From the NCBI RefSeq assembly GCF_000420785.1, contig NZ_ATVP01000005.1:62001-126000 (forward strand): a DNA stretch of 64,000 nucleotides, given 5' to 3'. The number at the start of each line of letters is the position of its first letter. The first letter of the stretch is position 1. The position numbers and the translations under genes were made by a program. The notes under the pieces were generated by a model that was given only the letters and a program-made list of their open reading frames with translations, had not been told where the DNA came from and did no database searches. Source of the stretch: Streptococcus hyovaginalis DSM 12219 (GTDB lineage Bacteria > Bacillota > Bacilli > Lactobacillales > Streptococcaceae). Of the stretch, positions 9,126 to 20,599 are shown piece by piece.

Positions 9126-9201
9126 ATCATTCTTTATGGTGTGATAGTTTTTCGTAATCTTTGCTCTTTCTTTATTTTTGTGATGTAGATTTTGCAAAGA
9201 T

Positions 9202-9230
9202 TAGACAAAAAAACCTTTCTTTGTTATAAT
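9202..9230 (+). promoter_or_regulatory. promoter of the glycine T-box operon
   Basis: TAGACA at 9202-9207, 17-base spacer, TATAAT at 9225-9230 with a TGT extension. It sits immediately upstream of the T-box leader. Confidence 0.78.
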
Positions 9231-9235
9231 AGCCA

Positions 9236-9416
9236 CAAGAAAGAGGGTTACGCTCAAAATAACTTAAGCGAGTTCGGGATGGTGAGAGCCGAGTGGTGAT
9301 GGAGGGTAATTGGCACTTTTGGTTACAATCAAACACAATGAAGCAATAAATTAGGGTGGAACCGCGTCTCAACGCCCCTATGTCAATAGGCATAGGAGTG
9401 AAGAGGCGGGGTTTTT
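9236..9416 (+). promoter_or_regulatory. T-box riboswitch, glycine type
   Basis: The conserved T-box AGGGTGGAACCGCG is at 9353-9366 and would pair with uncharged tRNA at the antiterminator. The competing terminator pairs 9360-9370 (AACCGCGTCTC) with about 9403-9413 (GAGGCGGGGTT), followed by a T run. The Stem I region at about 9236-9330 has a GGGATGG/AGAGCCGAG block. GGC at 9312-9314 is a plausible glycine specifier. Since glyQ and glyS lie downstream, glycine sensing is the natural reading; the specifier assignment is an inference. Confidence 0.9.
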
Positions 9417-9436
9417 ATGATTTGAGGAATAAAATT

Positions 9437-10195
9437 ATGGAAGTTCATTACCTAGTAACTGGGGAAGAGGAACTAAAAAACTATCAGAAATTTTTTCAAA
9501 AGCATCAACTAAAATTAGAAGATTTTCAAGCGTTTTTGAGAAAACATTATGCTCTGGAAGAATCACCGCAGATTTTGCTATTATCAAATTTAGTGGGTGC
9601 GACATCTATTATTCGTGATATTACAATTCCTGCCTATACTAATGATATGAGAATGGTGATGACTCCTGAAAAAGATGTTTGGAAGACTATCTATTTAGCG
9701 CAGCTAGATGATTATCCTAATGATGATACTATTGCAATAAAGGAGTATTACAACCGCTTATCAGAAAATCATTTACTTCAAATCATTGGTCATGAGCTAA
9801 CTCATTGGTCGGAACTCTTTGAAGATGATTTCGATGATTATGATAGCTTTATTTGGTTTGAAGAAGGTATGGTTGAGTACCTTAGTCGTAAGTACTTTTT
9901 GACAGAAATGGAATTTCAGGCAGAAAAAGAGTGTAATCGGACTCTGGTGTCACTTTTTCAAGCTAAATATGGTTGGCATTCGCTCAATGATTTTGGGAAA
10001 GAAACTTATGACGGTAACTATGCTAGTATTTTTTATGAATACTGGAGAAGTTTTCTGACGGTTGATCAACTAATTTCCAATCTAGGTTCTGAGAAAGAAG
10101 TATTTTCCGTATATCATCAATGGTTGGAAACAAATCATTCAAAGCCTTTATTAGATTGGTTGATTGAAAATGGCTTCTTAGAAAAAGAATTTTAA
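9437..10195 (+). CDS. putative gluzincin-type zinc metallopeptidase, glycine T-box controlled
   Basis: 252-residue protein with no signal peptide or membrane segment, so probably cytoplasmic. It carries HELTH, then exactly 18 residues to the first Glu of FEEGMVEYLS. The spacing HExxH-x18-E and the shape of the second motif are those of gluzincin (M1-like) active sites, but the protein is far shorter than M1 peptidases. The ATG at 9437 follows TGAGGA; the frame is open further up but only through the T-box terminator. It sits 21 bases after the leader and 28 bases before glyQ, hence in the same glycine-responsive operon. The substrate is unknown, and proteolysis is inferred from motif only. 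Confidence 0.7.
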   Translation: MEVHYLVTGEEELKNYQKFFQKHQLKLEDFQAFLRKHYALEESPQILLLSNLVGATSIIRDITIPAYTNDMRMVMTPEKDVWKTIYLAQLDDYPNDDTIAIKEYYNRLSENHLLQIIGHELTHWSELFEDDFDDYDSFIWFEEGMVEYLSRKYFLTEMEFQAEKECNRTLVSLFQAKYGWHSLNDFGKETYDGNYASIFYEYWRSFLTVDQLISNLGSEKEVFSVYHQWLETNHSKPLLDWLIENGFLEKEF

Positions 10196-10223
10196 AACAT
10201 AGAAATAAGAAAGAAGAGAAACA

Positions 10224-11144
10224 ATGAGCAATAAAAAACTTACTTTTCAAGAAATTATATTAACCTTACAACAATACTGGAATGATCAAGGGTGCATGCT
10301 TATGCAGGCCTACGATAATGAAAAAGGGGCAGGGACCATGAGTCCTTATACCTTCCTGCGTGCTATCGGTCCGGAGCCTTGGAATGCTGCTTATGTAGAG
10401 CCTTCGCGCCGTCCGGCAGATGGTCGTTACGGGGAAAACCCTAATCGTCTTTATCAACACCACCAATTCCAAGTGGTCATGAAGCCATCACCATCAAACA
10501 TTCAAGAGCTTTACCTTGAGTCTTTGGAGAAATTGGGCATTAACCCATTAGAACATGACATTCGTTTCGTCGAAGATAACTGGGAAAATCCTTCAACTGG
10601 GTCAGCTGGTCTGGGCTGGGAAGTTTGGCTTGATGGGATGGAAATCACGCAATTCACTTATTTCCAACAAGTCGGTGGTCTTGCGACCTCACCTGTTACA
10701 GCTGAGGTCACTTATGGTTTGGAGCGTTTGGCGTCATATATCCAAGAAGTGGACTCGGTTTATGATATTGAGTGGGCTGATGGTGTCAAATACGGTGAAA
10801 TTTTCTTACAGCCTGAGTATGAGCACTCAAAATACTCCTTTGAAATTTCGGATCAAGACATGCTCCTTGAAAACTTTGAGAAATTTGAAAAAGAAGCCAA
10901 ACGTGCTTTGGATGAAGGCTTGGTTCACCCTGCCTATGACTATGTTCTCAAATGCTCACATACCTTTAATTTACTGGATGCACGTGGTGCCGTTTCAGTA
11001 ACCGAACGCGCAGGCTATATTGCTCGTATTCGTAACCTAGCACGCGTAGTAGCTAAAACCTTTGTCGCTGAGCGTAAAAAACTGGGTTTCCCATTGCTTG
11101 ATGAAGAAACTCGCTCAAAATTGCTGGAGCAAGACGGAGAATAG
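10224..11144 (+). CDS. glyQ: glycine--tRNA ligase alpha subunit
   Basis: 306-residue catalytic subunit of the bacterial alpha2beta2 glycyl-tRNA synthetase. It starts with [14 protein letters not shown] and has the conserved blocks [21 protein letters not shown] and [18 protein letters not shown]. Length matches the family. The gene is in the T-box operon and is followed by glyS after an unusually long 295-base spacer. Confidence 0.97.
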   Translation: MSNKKLTFQEIILTLQQYWNDQGCMLMQAYDNEKGAGTMSPYTFLRAIGPEPWNAAYVEPSRRPADGRYGENPNRLYQHHQFQVVMKPSPSNIQELYLESLEKLGINPLEHDIRFVEDNWENPSTGSAGLGWEVWLDGMEITQFTYFQQVGGLATSPVTAEVTYGLERLASYIQEVDSVYDIEWADGVKYGEIFLQPEYEHSKYSFEISDQDMLLENFEKFEKEAKRALDEGLVHPAYDYVLKCSHTFNLLDARGAVSVTERAGYIARIRNLARVVAKTFVAERKKLGFPLLDEETRSKLLEQDGE

Positions 11145-11439
11145 TTCAGTCTATCCAGTAAAAAAGCGAGTTCCAAACGCCAGTTGACGCTGTGATCCAT
11201 TAATCGTTAATGATCTCAATGATTGATGGCAAAATGGAAAGTTTTAGCAATGAAACAAGAAAGTTGCTTATCTGCAACTGTTTCAGGCGATCTGGAACAA
11301 GAAAAAACAGATTTCGAAAGAAAGGAATTGAACACGGGCTAGAGACAGCTGCAAAAGGAAAAACATGACCTAGATGTTAGTATTGTCGGTCAGTTTGTCT
11401 ATTTTGCCTTGTCCGTTGAAGGCCCTTGGTATCTTAATT

Positions 11440-13476
11440 ATGACAAAAAATTTATTAATTGAACTTGGTTTGGAGGAACTTCCAGCCTATGTTGTGACAC
11501 CGAGTGAACAACAACTTGGAGAACGCCTGGCTGCCTTCTTCAAAGATAAGCGCCTATCATTTGAAAGCATCAAGACATTTTCAACCCCTCGTCGTTTAGC
11601 AGCGCGTGTGACAGGTCTTGCGGAAAAGCAAACGGATTTGACCGAAGATTTTAAAGGGCCTGCTAAGAAAATTGCTCTTGATGATGAGGGTAATTATACC
11701 AAAGCAGCACAAGGATTTGTACGCGGGAAAGGCTTAACGACTGACGACATCGAATTCCGTGAGGTCAAAGGGGTTGAATACCTTTATGTGACTAAAAATG
11801 AAGCTGGTAAGGCAGTGGAAGAGGTTCTGGCTGATATTCCGCAAGTTTTAAATCAGATGACTTTTCCAGTGAACATGCACTGGGCTAAAAATAGTTTTGA
11901 ATACATCCGTCCCGTTCATACCTTGACTGTTCTATTGGATGATAAGGCTTTGGATATGGATTTCTTAGACATTCAGTCTGGTCGTGTCAGTCGTGGTCAT
12001 CGTTTCCTTGGTCAAGAAACGGAGATTGCTTCAGCGACTTCTTACGAAGATGACTTACGTACGCAATTTGTTATAGCAGATGCCAAAGAGCGTGAGGCTA
12101 TGATTGTTGAGCAAATCAAGGCTATTGAAGCTGCGGAGAATGTTCAAGTGGAAATCGACCCTGATCTTCTTAATGAAGTCCTCAACTTGGTCGAATACCC
12201 GACAGCTTTCATGGGTGCTTTTGATGCTAAGTACCTTGATGTGCCTGAAGAAGTTTTGGTAACATCAATGAAAAATCACCAACGTTATTTTGTGGTACGT
12301 GACCAAGCTGGCAAGTTGAAACCTAACTTTATTTCTGTTCGTAATGGTAATGACAAGCACATCGAAAATGTGGTCAAAGGGAATGAAAAAGTTCTCGTGG
12401 CTCGTTTGGAAGATGGTGAATTCTTCTGGCGTGAAGACCAAAAACTCAAAATCGAAGATTTGGTAGCTAAGTTGGCTAATGTAACCTTCCATGAAAAAAT
12501 CGGCTCACTTTCAGAACACATGGCACGTAGTGGCGTGATTGCCGAGTATCTGAGCGAAAAAGCTGGCTTGTCTCTTGATGACAGTAAGGCAGTCGCTCGT
12601 GCCGCTCAAATCTATAAATTTGACTTGTTGACAGGCATGGTTGGCGAATTTGATGAACTTCAAGGGCTTATGGGTGAGAAATATGCCCTTCTAGCTGGTG
12701 AGGATTCTGCAGTGGCGACAGCCATTCGTGAGCACTATTTGCCAAGCTCAGCAGATGGTGACTTGCCAGAAACTAAAGTCGGTGCTATCCTTGCCCTGTC
12801 TGATAAGTTGGATACGCTTCTATCCTTCTTCTCAGTGGGTCTCATTCCTTCAGGCTCAAATGACCCTTATGCCCTTCGTCGTGCAACAGCAGGTATTGTC
12901 CGTATTTTGAATGCTTTTGGCTGGGAAATGCCGCTAGATGAGCTCATCAATGATCTTTATGACTTGTCATTTGATAGTTTGACGTATGACAATAAAGCTG
13001 ATGTGATGTCCTTTATTCGTGCGCGTGTGGATAAAATGATGGATCAGACCATTCCAAAAGATATTCGCACAGCTGTTCTGGATAGCACTAACTATGTGGT
13101 CACAGAACAACTTGCTGCTAGCTCTGCCATTTTCCAAAAATCCAAAGACGCAGGCTATAAAGAAGCTGTTGAGAGTCTATCACGTGTCTTCAATCTGGCA
13201 GAAAAAGCAGAAAGCACAACTGTTGATTCTAGCCTTTTTGAAAATAAAGAGGAAAAAGCTCTCTATGAGGCTGTGGATAAGCTAGAAATCAGCCATGATA
13301 TGCTGGCCAATGTGGAAGCCCTTTTTGGTTTAGCACCAGTCATCACAGACTTCTTTGACAATACCATGGTCATGGCAGATGACGAAGCGGTCAAAGCCAA
13401 CCGCTTGGCTCTCTTGAAGTCCTTAGCGGATAAGGCAAGTGCTGTGGCGGTCTTCAATCTCTTGAATAGTAAGTAG
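11440..13476 (+). CDS. glyS: glycine--tRNA ligase beta subunit
   Basis: 678-residue beta subunit, which provides tRNA recognition and binding. It begins [16 protein letters not shown], the standard N-terminus, so the ATG at 11440 was chosen over the frame open from 11374. It has FSTPRRLA, the HD-like region, and a C-terminal anticodon-binding part. The 295 bases between glyQ and glyS hold no intact gene. A 30-codon frame from 11250 (MKQESCLSA...) is open, but no terminator or clear promoter was seen, so cotranscription is likely. Confidence 0.96.
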   Translation: MTKNLLIELGLEELPAYVVTPSEQQLGERLAAFFKDKRLSFESIKTFSTPRRLAARVTGLAEKQTDLTEDFKGPAKKIALDDEGNYTKAAQGFVRGKGLTTDDIEFREVKGVEYLYVTKNEAGKAVEEVLADIPQVLNQMTFPVNMHWAKNSFEYIRPVHTLTVLLDDKALDMDFLDIQSGRVSRGHRFLGQETEIASATSYEDDLRTQFVIADAKEREAMIVEQIKAIEAAENVQVEIDPDLLNEVLNLVEYPTAFMGAFDAKYLDVPEEVLVTSMKNHQRYFVVRDQAGKLKPNFISVRNGNDKHIENVVKGNEKVLVARLEDGEFFWREDQKLKIEDLVAKLANVTFHEKIGSLSEHMARSGVIAEYLSEKAGLSLDDSKAVARAAQIYKFDLLTGMVGEFDELQGLMGEKYALLAGEDSAVATAIREHYLPSSADGDLPETKVGAILALSDKLDTLLSFFSVGLIPSGSNDPYALRRATAGIVRILNAFGWEMPLDELINDLYDLSFDSLTYDNKADVMSFIRARVDKMMDQTIPKDIRTAVLDSTNYVVTEQLAASSAIFQKSKDAGYKEAVESLSRVFNLAEKAESTTVDSSLFENKEEKALYEAVDKLEISHDMLANVEALFGLAPVITDFFDNTMVMADDEAVKANRLALLKSLADKASAVAVFNLLNSK

Positions 13477-13481
13477 ATAGT

Positions 13482-13919
13482 ATGTCTCTTTTCAGAATTA
13501 TAGAGTTGTATGTTATCATTCCATTGCAAGCTTTTGTGCTGATTGTTCTTATGTTTTTCTTTATTCGTTGGATGTGGCGAACATCTAAGATAGAAAAGGG
13601 CGCCGCTAAACCTGCTATTAGCAAAAAGCGCAAACAGAAACTATGTACTGCTGAAACGCAAGGGCGTTTTATGAGGCAACTACGTTTTAAGAAGAATTCT
13701 GTCTATGTTTATGCTTATGACGTGGATGGAAAAACCTATGAAATTTATGATGTTATTATTTATAGGATGGGAGAAGTTATCAAGCTAGGTCCAATTCCGG
13801 TTGGTTATACAGGAAAAAGACAATTAGAGAATGTTGATGTGGTGAGAATTGCCTATAATCCACTGATACCACAGGAAGCGTATTTACCGGACAATCAAGG
13901 GAAGTGGACCTTGTTTTAA
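13482..13919 (+). CDS. small membrane protein of unknown function
   Basis: 145 residues. One hydrophobic segment at about residues 8-29 is followed by a Lys-rich cytoplasmic-type stretch (SKKRKQK) and a beta-rich C-terminal domain (YVYAYDVDGKTYEIYDV). It begins five bases after the glyS stop and ends just before the UPF0291 gene, so it is probably the distal part of the glyS transcript. The ribosome site is weak. The family was not recognised with certainty. Confidence 0.72.
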   Translation: MSLFRIIELYVIIPLQAFVLIVLMFFFIRWMWRTSKIEKGAAKPAISKKRKQKLCTAETQGRFMRQLRFKKNSVYVYAYDVDGKTYEIYDVIIYRMGEVIKLGPIPVGYTGKRQLENVDVVRIAYNPLIPQEAYLPDNQGKWTLF

Positions 13920-13937
13920 GAGATGAAAGGAGTTATT

Positions 13938-14195
13938 GTGGATCAAGCAAAAATTAATCGTATCAACGAATTAGCCAAAAAGAAAAAAACAGTTGGTTTG
14001 ACTGGTGAAGAGAAGGTGGAGCAAGAAAAACTCCGTCGTGAGTATATCGATGGCTACCGTAAGTCTTTACGTCATCACATTGAAGGGATCAAACTGGTCG
14101 ACGAGGATGGAAAAGATGTAACGCCAGAAAAGCTTCGTCAAATTCAGCGCGAAAAAGGATTGCATGGGCGTAGCCTAGATGATCCTGAATCTTGA
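13938..14195 (+). CDS. UPF0291 (DUF896) family protein
   Basis: 85-residue basic, helical protein of the YnzC-like DUF896 family, with [14 protein letters not shown] and the C-terminal [10 protein letters not shown] signature. Function is not established. The GTG at 13938 was chosen: AAAGGAG lies six bases ahead and the resulting 85 residues equal the usual streptococcal length. The ATG at 13923 lies upstream of that ribosome site. Confidence 0.9.
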   Translation: MDQAKINRINELAKKKKTVGLTGEEKVEQEKLRREYIDGYRKSLRHHIEGIKLVDEDGKDVTPEKLRQIQREKGLHGRSLDDPES

Positions 14196-14201
14196 TGAGA
14201 G

Positions 14202-14227
14202 AAAGTCGACATAAGGTCGGCTTTTTT
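14202..14227 (+). terminator. intrinsic terminator after the glyQS operon
   Basis: Stem AAAGTCGAC (14202-14210) against GTCGGCTTT (14216-14224) with one U-G pair, then Ts. It ends the T-box operon. Confidence 0.82.
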
Positions 14228-14398
14228 CTTTTCTAAGAAAAGTTTTGCAATTTTTAAATATGGACTTTTAACTTTTCACAATCTTTGCCAATTGCTTTAG
14301 GAATAATACTGTTGTTATTGGTTTTTTTAATTTTTCTAATTGTGAAAAATATAATTTTAAGCAAAATGAGCGAAACTAATGCATAAGCAAGCAAGTTT

Positions 14399-14407
14399 TG
14401 GTATAGT
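14399..14407 (+). promoter_or_regulatory. extended -10 promoter of glpKOF
   Basis: TGGTATAGT at 14399-14407 is an extended -10; no good -35 is visible. The distance to the glpK start leaves a 50-base leader that contains the cre. Confidence 0.55.
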
Positions 14408-14422
14408 AAAATAGCAATAAAA

Positions 14423-15975
<1,553 letters not shown>

Positions 15976-15984
15976 GAGTCATGT

Positions 15985-17814
15985 ATGGAATTTTCAAAAG
16001 CAACAAGACAATTATCACTCCAAAAAATGCAGGATCGAACCTTGGATTTACTCATTATTGGAGGAGGGATAACAGGTGCAGGTCTGGCTCTGCAAGCTGC
16101 AGCTAGTGGGCTTGATACTGGCTTGATTGAAATGCAGGATTTTGCGGAAGGGACAAGTAGTCGTTCGACTAAACTGGTCCATGGAGGGCTTCGTTATCTC
16201 AAACAGTTTGATGTTGAAGTGGTAGCCGATACGGTTTCTGAGCGAGCGGTTGTTCAACGCATTGCACCTCATATCCCAAAACCAGATCCAATGCTTTTGC
16301 CTGTTTATGACGAAGAGGGAACTACTTTCAATATGTTTGGCCTCAAGGTTGCGATGAACCTCTACGATTCTCTGGCTGAAATCGGTCCGGATTCCCCTTT
16401 TGCTAACAAACTTTTGAGTAAGCAAGAAGTTTTGGAACGTGAGCCTGATTTACAAGCTGAAGGTCTCCTTGGCGGTGGTGTCTACCTTGATTTTCGAAAC
16501 AATGATGCTCGTTTGGTGATTGAAAATATCAAGCGTGCTAATCGTGATGGTGCTCTTATTGCTAGTCACGTTAAGGCAGAAGACTTCTTGTTAGATGATA
16601 AGGGTAAAGTGGTTGGTATTAAGGCTAGAGATTTGTTAACTGACGACAGCTTTGACATCAAATCTCGTTTAGTCATCAATGCGACAGGACCGTGGTCTGA
16701 TACCATTCGTAATTTTGGTAATACAGACAATCCTATTCATCAAATGCGTCCAACCAAGGGAGTTCATCTGGTAGTTGATCGTAAGCGTCTCAATGTTTCT
16801 CAACCTGTCTATGTAGATACAGGGCTCAATGATGGTCGAATGGTTTTTGTCCTTCCACGTGAAGACAAGACTTATTTTGGAACAACGGATACAGACTATC
16901 AAGGAGACTTTGAGCATCCAAGGGTTACTCAGGAAGATGTGGACTATTTGATTGGCGTTATCAACAATCGCTTTCCAGAAGCTCATATCACCATAGATGA
17001 TATTGAAAGCAGCTGGGCAGGTCTTCGACCACTCTTAGCAGGCAATAACGCTTCAGATTATAATGGTGGTAATTCTGGTAAACTCAAAGATGAAAGCTTT
17101 GATGCTTTGATTGATTCAGTTAAAGCCTACCTTAACCAAGAAAAATCACGCCATGAGGTTGAAGAAGTTTTGGGACATATGGAAACCATGTCTTCGGAAA
17201 AAGAGCTCAATCCATCTGCTGTTTCACGTGGTAGTAGCTTTGATCGAGACGAGAATGGCCTCTTTACTTTAGCTGGCGGTAAAATCACAGACTATCGTAA
17301 AATGGCTGAAGGGGCGCTTAAAAAAGTTTTACTTGTTCTTGAGGAAGAGTACGATCGTCAATTCCGTCTGATCAACTCTAAGACCTATCCAGTCTCAGGT
17401 GGGGAGCTAAATCCTGCTAAGGTTGATTCTGAACTTGAAACCTATGCGCAGCTAGGAACGCTTAGTGGACTTGAAATGGATGACGCGCGTTATCTTGCTA
17501 ATCTTTATGGTTCAAACGTTCCTAAGGTCTATAATCTGGCAAGAACTGTTGATGTCGCACCGGGACTTGATTTGAAGGAAACATTGTCGCTTCATTATGC
17601 CATGGATTTTGAAATGGCTTTGAACCCAGCTGATTTCTTCTTGCGTCGTACCAACCATATGCTCTTCAAACGCGATGAACTTGATGCTTTGGTAGAACCT
17701 GTGATAGCAGAAATGGCCAAACATTTAGAATGGACAGAAGAGGAAAAATCTGAGAAGACAGCTGCCTTCCAAGAACTTCTTAAAGAAAATGATTTGGCAG
17801 CATTGAAAGTGTAA
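15985..17814 (+). CDS. glpO: alpha-glycerophosphate oxidase
   Basis: 609-residue FAD enzyme that oxidises glycerol-3-phosphate to dihydroxyacetone phosphate using O2 and releases H2O2, as in lactic acid bacteria. The Rossmann motif GGGITGAG is at about 26-33, with the GlpD-type block SSRSTKLVHGG and GLRPL following. The ATG at 15985 was preferred over another five bases earlier because that one is in a different frame. It lies nine bases after glpK. Confidence 0.95.
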   Translation: MEFSKATRQLSLQKMQDRTLDLLIIGGGITGAGLALQAAASGLDTGLIEMQDFAEGTSSRSTKLVHGGLRYLKQFDVEVVADTVSERAVVQRIAPHIPKPDPMLLPVYDEEGTTFNMFGLKVAMNLYDSLAEIGPDSPFANKLLSKQEVLEREPDLQAEGLLGGGVYLDFRNNDARLVIENIKRANRDGALIASHVKAEDFLLDDKGKVVGIKARDLLTDDSFDIKSRLVINATGPWSDTIRNFGNTDNPIHQMRPTKGVHLVVDRKRLNVSQPVYVDTGLNDGRMVFVLPREDKTYFGTTDTDYQGDFEHPRVTQEDVDYLIGVINNRFPEAHITIDDIESSWAGLRPLLAGNNASDYNGGNSGKLKDESFDALIDSVKAYLNQEKSRHEVEEVLGHMETMSSEKELNPSAVSRGSSFDRDENGLFTLAGGKITDYRKMAEGALKKVLLVLEEEYDRQFRLINSKTYPVSGGELNPAKVDSELETYAQLGTLSGLEMDDARYLANLYGSNVPKVYNLARTVDVAPGLDLKETLSLHYAMDFEMALNPADFFLRRTNHMLFKRDELDALVEPVIAEMAKHLEWTEEEKSEKTAAFQELLKENDLAALKV

Positions 17815-17848
17815 TTTTATTTGATGAAACAGAATGAAAGGAACGATT

Positions 17849-18550
17849 ATGGATATTTTCGGCGAATTTTTAGGCACCGTCATCTTGGTCTTACTTGGTA
17901 ATGGTGTTGTTGCAGGGGTTGTGCTCCCTAAGACAAAAAACCATGCCTCAGGATGGATTGTCATTACCATGGGATGGGGTCTCGCAGTTGCAATGGCAGC
18001 CTTTATCTCAGGAATGGTTGCACCAGCTCATCTCAATCCCGCTGTCAGTCTAGCTTTTGCACTCAAAGGAGATATTTCTTGGGGAACAGCCTTGATTTAT
18101 AGCCTGGTACAAATTCTAGGTGCCATGCTAGGGTCACTCTTAGTTTATCTTCAATTCAAACCGCACTATGATGAAGCAGATAATCAAACTGATATTTTAG
18201 GAACTTTTGCTACAGGGCCTGCTCTTCCAAATACCTTTTCAAATTTCTTATCAGAAGTCTTGGGAACCTTGATTTTGGTATTGGCGATCCTAGCCATTGG
18301 TACTTATAAAATGCCTCCAGGCTTAGCAACAATCGGTGTTGGTATGTTAGTTATCAGTGTTGGTTTATCACTCGGTGGTACAACTGGTTATGCTATCAAT
18401 CCTGCGCGTGACTTTGGCCCACGTCTCCTCCACGCCCTACTTCCTATCAAACACAAAGGATATTCAGACTGGGGCTATTCATGGATTCCGATCCTAGGTC
18501 CAATTGTTGGTGGTTTCTTAGCAGTTTTGATATTTAATGTGATGATGTAA
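17849..18550 (+). CDS. glpF: glycerol uptake facilitator (aquaglyceroporin)
   Basis: 233-residue MIP-family channel with six membrane helices and the two half-helix signatures HLNPAVS and INPARD. The ATG at 17849 follows AAAGGAA; the frame from 17834 overlaps that ribosome site. It is the last gene of the glycerol operon and is followed by a strong terminator. Confidence 0.95.
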   Translation: MDIFGEFLGTVILVLLGNGVVAGVVLPKTKNHASGWIVITMGWGLAVAMAAFISGMVAPAHLNPAVSLAFALKGDISWGTALIYSLVQILGAMLGSLLVYLQFKPHYDEADNQTDILGTFATGPALPNTFSNFLSEVLGTLILVLAILAIGTYKMPPGLATIGVGMLVISVGLSLGGTTGYAINPARDFGPRLLHALLPIKHKGYSDWGYSWIPILGPIVGGFLAVLIFNVMM

Positions 18551-18573
18551 GTAGATCATAAAAAAAGTTATAC

Positions 18574-18606
18574 CTCCAAATCCTTTATGGGTTTGGAGAT
18601 TTTTTA
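18574..18606 (+). terminator. intrinsic terminator after glpF
   Basis: Stem CTCCAAATCC (18574-18583) against GGGTTTGGAG (18589-18598), then ATTTTTT. Confidence 0.88.
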
Positions 18607-18644
18607 TATTTATTTTTGCAAAATTTTGCTGCAATTTTTTGTTA

Positions 18645-18673
18645 TTTACACTTATTTTAAAAACGCTTACAAT
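18645..18673 (+). promoter_or_regulatory. promoter of the PTS block with cre over the -10 box
   Basis: TTTACA at 18645-18650, exactly 17 bases, then TACAAT at 18668-18673. TAAAAACGCTTACA at 18658-18671 matches the cre consensus at 13 of 14 positions and covers the -10, so CcpA binding would block RNA polymerase. The same arrangement recurs at 24645-24673 before the transaldolase gene. Confidence 0.75.
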
Positions 18674-18718
18674 TTAATTATAAATGAAATAGCTATTGAA
18701 TTTATAGGAGGTATTTTG

Positions 18719-20599
18719 GTGTTTACAGAGCGACAGCAAAAACTGGTTCAAATACTTGAAGTATCAACAGATTATCAAAAGCATTCGGATTTATCTAAGA
18801 AGCTTGGTTGCTCCTTAAGAACCTTGTATAGTGATATTGAACGATTAAAAGAAAATGGCTTCTCAATAATATCTAAGCATGGTGCTGGAATTAAATTAGA
18901 TGACGAACTTCCAATATTAGAAATAGAAGACTTGGATGCCGCATTATCAGCAAGAAAAAGGCGGATGGAGATTGTTAAACGCTTATTTATTGAAGATGAT
19001 ACGATAACGCTCAAAAACTTATCTGAAACCTATTTAGTTAGCCAAACATCAATTAAATCTGATCTTGAAGAAATTGTTAAAGAATTTGATGATGGGAATG
19101 GACCACTACTTAAAAGAAGTAAACATGGGACAACTGTTATAGAAATGCCACTGGAAAGGAGAATTAGTCTTCTTACGAGAGTTAATCAATACATTCTTTC
19201 AAATTTTTCTCCAGTTTCTGATACTAGTGAAAATTATAAAAATAGCATTTTGAAAGCGTTTTATCCAGAAACTGTGGTAAAAGTTTCTAATAATATTGTT
19301 TACAGCTTTTTCAGAAAAAATATATGTGCCATTCCTGATGCTTATTTAGATAATTTCTCCCAGTTCTTTCTCGCACTGATTAGTCAATTGTATGAGAGGA
19401 AGCATATTAAAAATCAAATGTATTCTTTAGATAAAGCTAAGCATGCATTTTATATTGGGAATGCAACGTCCCTTTTACATAAGGCCTCACTTAGATTGAA
19501 GATAGACTACACTAATGAAGACGTTCAGTACTTATCTCAAATGTTGGTTAATTATAGAATTGAGCAGGTGCCTGATGTAAATAATACAGTTGATGTCAAA
19601 ATAATTATGGAAAAAATTTCAGAAGTGATGGAGTTTGACTTTTCAAAAGATGATGAATTAAAAAAACAACTGATGGTTCATGTGCCTGCAATGCTTTCAC
19701 GATTAAGATACGCAATGGTTGTTAAGAATCCTTTTTTGGAGCAGATAAAACTTGATTATTCCATACTTTTCAATTCGATTTGGATAGCAATGGATAGCTT
19801 ATCAGATTACTTTGGTACAAATTTTACCGAGGACGAGATTGCGTTTTTAACTCTTTATTTTCAATTATCGCTAGAGAAGTTTGGGAGCATTCGAAAAATA
19901 TTAGTCATATGTCCAACAGGAATTGTAACTTCAGAATTATTGATTAATAGAATTAAGAATTTAGCACCATCGTTAGATGAAATTGAAACAGCATCTATAG
20001 AGGAATTTTTAGAGCTGGATCATTCTGAATATGATGTTATTCTCTCTACTGTTGCTGGATTGGGAGAGGATAGGACGATTCATTATGTCACTGCATTCAC
20101 TAAAAATGAGGAATTAATTCAAATTTTACATCAGGATAAGGATGTATTATCGCCTAATTCTGCTAAGGAAATCAAAAATGATGTCTCAAACTATTTAATG
20201 CTAGGACAGAAATTTAGTAATAAGAATAGTCTTCTAAATAAAGTCGAAAGTTTTTTGATAGATAGAGATTTAATTTTTGATGGTTTTATAGATTCTATCT
20301 CTAAACGTGAAAAATTAGGAAGTACAGAGCTGCCTTTAGGAGTTGCTATTCCTCATGGTAAATCAGAGTTTGTAAAAGAGAGTTTTGTTATTGTTATTCA
20401 AAATAATCGAAAGATAAAATGGTCGAGTCATTTTGTTGATACTGTTTTCATAATTGGTATTAGTAAAAAAGATATTAAAAAGACAAAGAGGGTTATTTCA
20501 AGAATTTATAATTTAATCAATGACGAACAACGATTAATGAAATTAAAAAAAGAAGACAGTGAATTGGAGGTCATGAAATATTTATATGGGAGAAAATAA
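18719..20599 (+). CDS. PRD-containing PTS-controlled transcriptional activator (BglG/MtlR/ManR type)
   Basis: About 626 residues in the usual multidomain order: an N-terminal helix-turn-helix (LSKKLGCSLRTLYSDIERL), a second winged-helix segment, two PRD domains (about 165-375), an IIB-like domain with a cysteine in VICPTGIVTS, and a C-terminal fructose-type IIA domain with AIPHGK. Such proteins are switched by PTS phosphorylation of PRD histidines. The GTG at 18719 has AGGAGG seven bases ahead; the frame open from 18587 runs into the glpF terminator and was rejected. It overlaps the next gene by 14 bases, so it is the head of the PTS operon and its likely regulator. Confidence 0.9.
   Translation: MFTERQQKLVQILEVSTDYQKHSDLSKKLGCSLRTLYSDIERLKENGFSIISKHGAGIKLDDELPILEIEDLDAALSARKRRMEIVKRLFIEDDTITLKNLSETYLVSQTSIKSDLEEIVKEFDDGNGPLLKRSKHGTTVIEMPLERRISLLTRVNQYILSNFSPVSDTSENYKNSILKAFYPETVVKVSNNIVYSFFRKNICAIPDAYLDNFSQFFLALISQLYERKHIKNQMYSLDKAKHAFYIGNATSLLHKASLRLKIDYTNEDVQYLSQMLVNYRIEQVPDVNNTVDVKIIMEKISEVMEFDFSKDDELKKQLMVHVPAMLSRLRYAMVVKNPFLEQIKLDYSILFNSIWIAMDSLSDYFGTNFTEDEIAFLTLYFQLSLEKFGSIRKILVICPTGIVTSELLINRIKNLAPSLDEIETASIEEFLELDHSEYDVILSTVAGLGEDRTIHYVTAFTKNEELIQILHQDKDVLSPNSAKEIKNDVSNYLMLGQKFSNKNSLLNKVESFLIDRDLIFDGFIDSISKREKLGSTELPLGVAIPHGKSEFVKESFVIVIQNNRKIKWSSHFVDTVFIIGISKKDIKKTKRVISRIYNLINDEQRLMKLKKEDSELEVMKYLYGRK

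Noticed and set aside
9356..9436. Upstream start for the gluzincin-like protein
   Set aside because: The codons would be T-box and terminator sequence; the ATG at 9437 has its own ribosome site.
18587..18718. N-terminal extension of the PTS regulator upstream of the GTG at 18719
   Set aside because: It starts inside the glpF terminator and crosses the promoter; AGGAGG lies right before the GTG.
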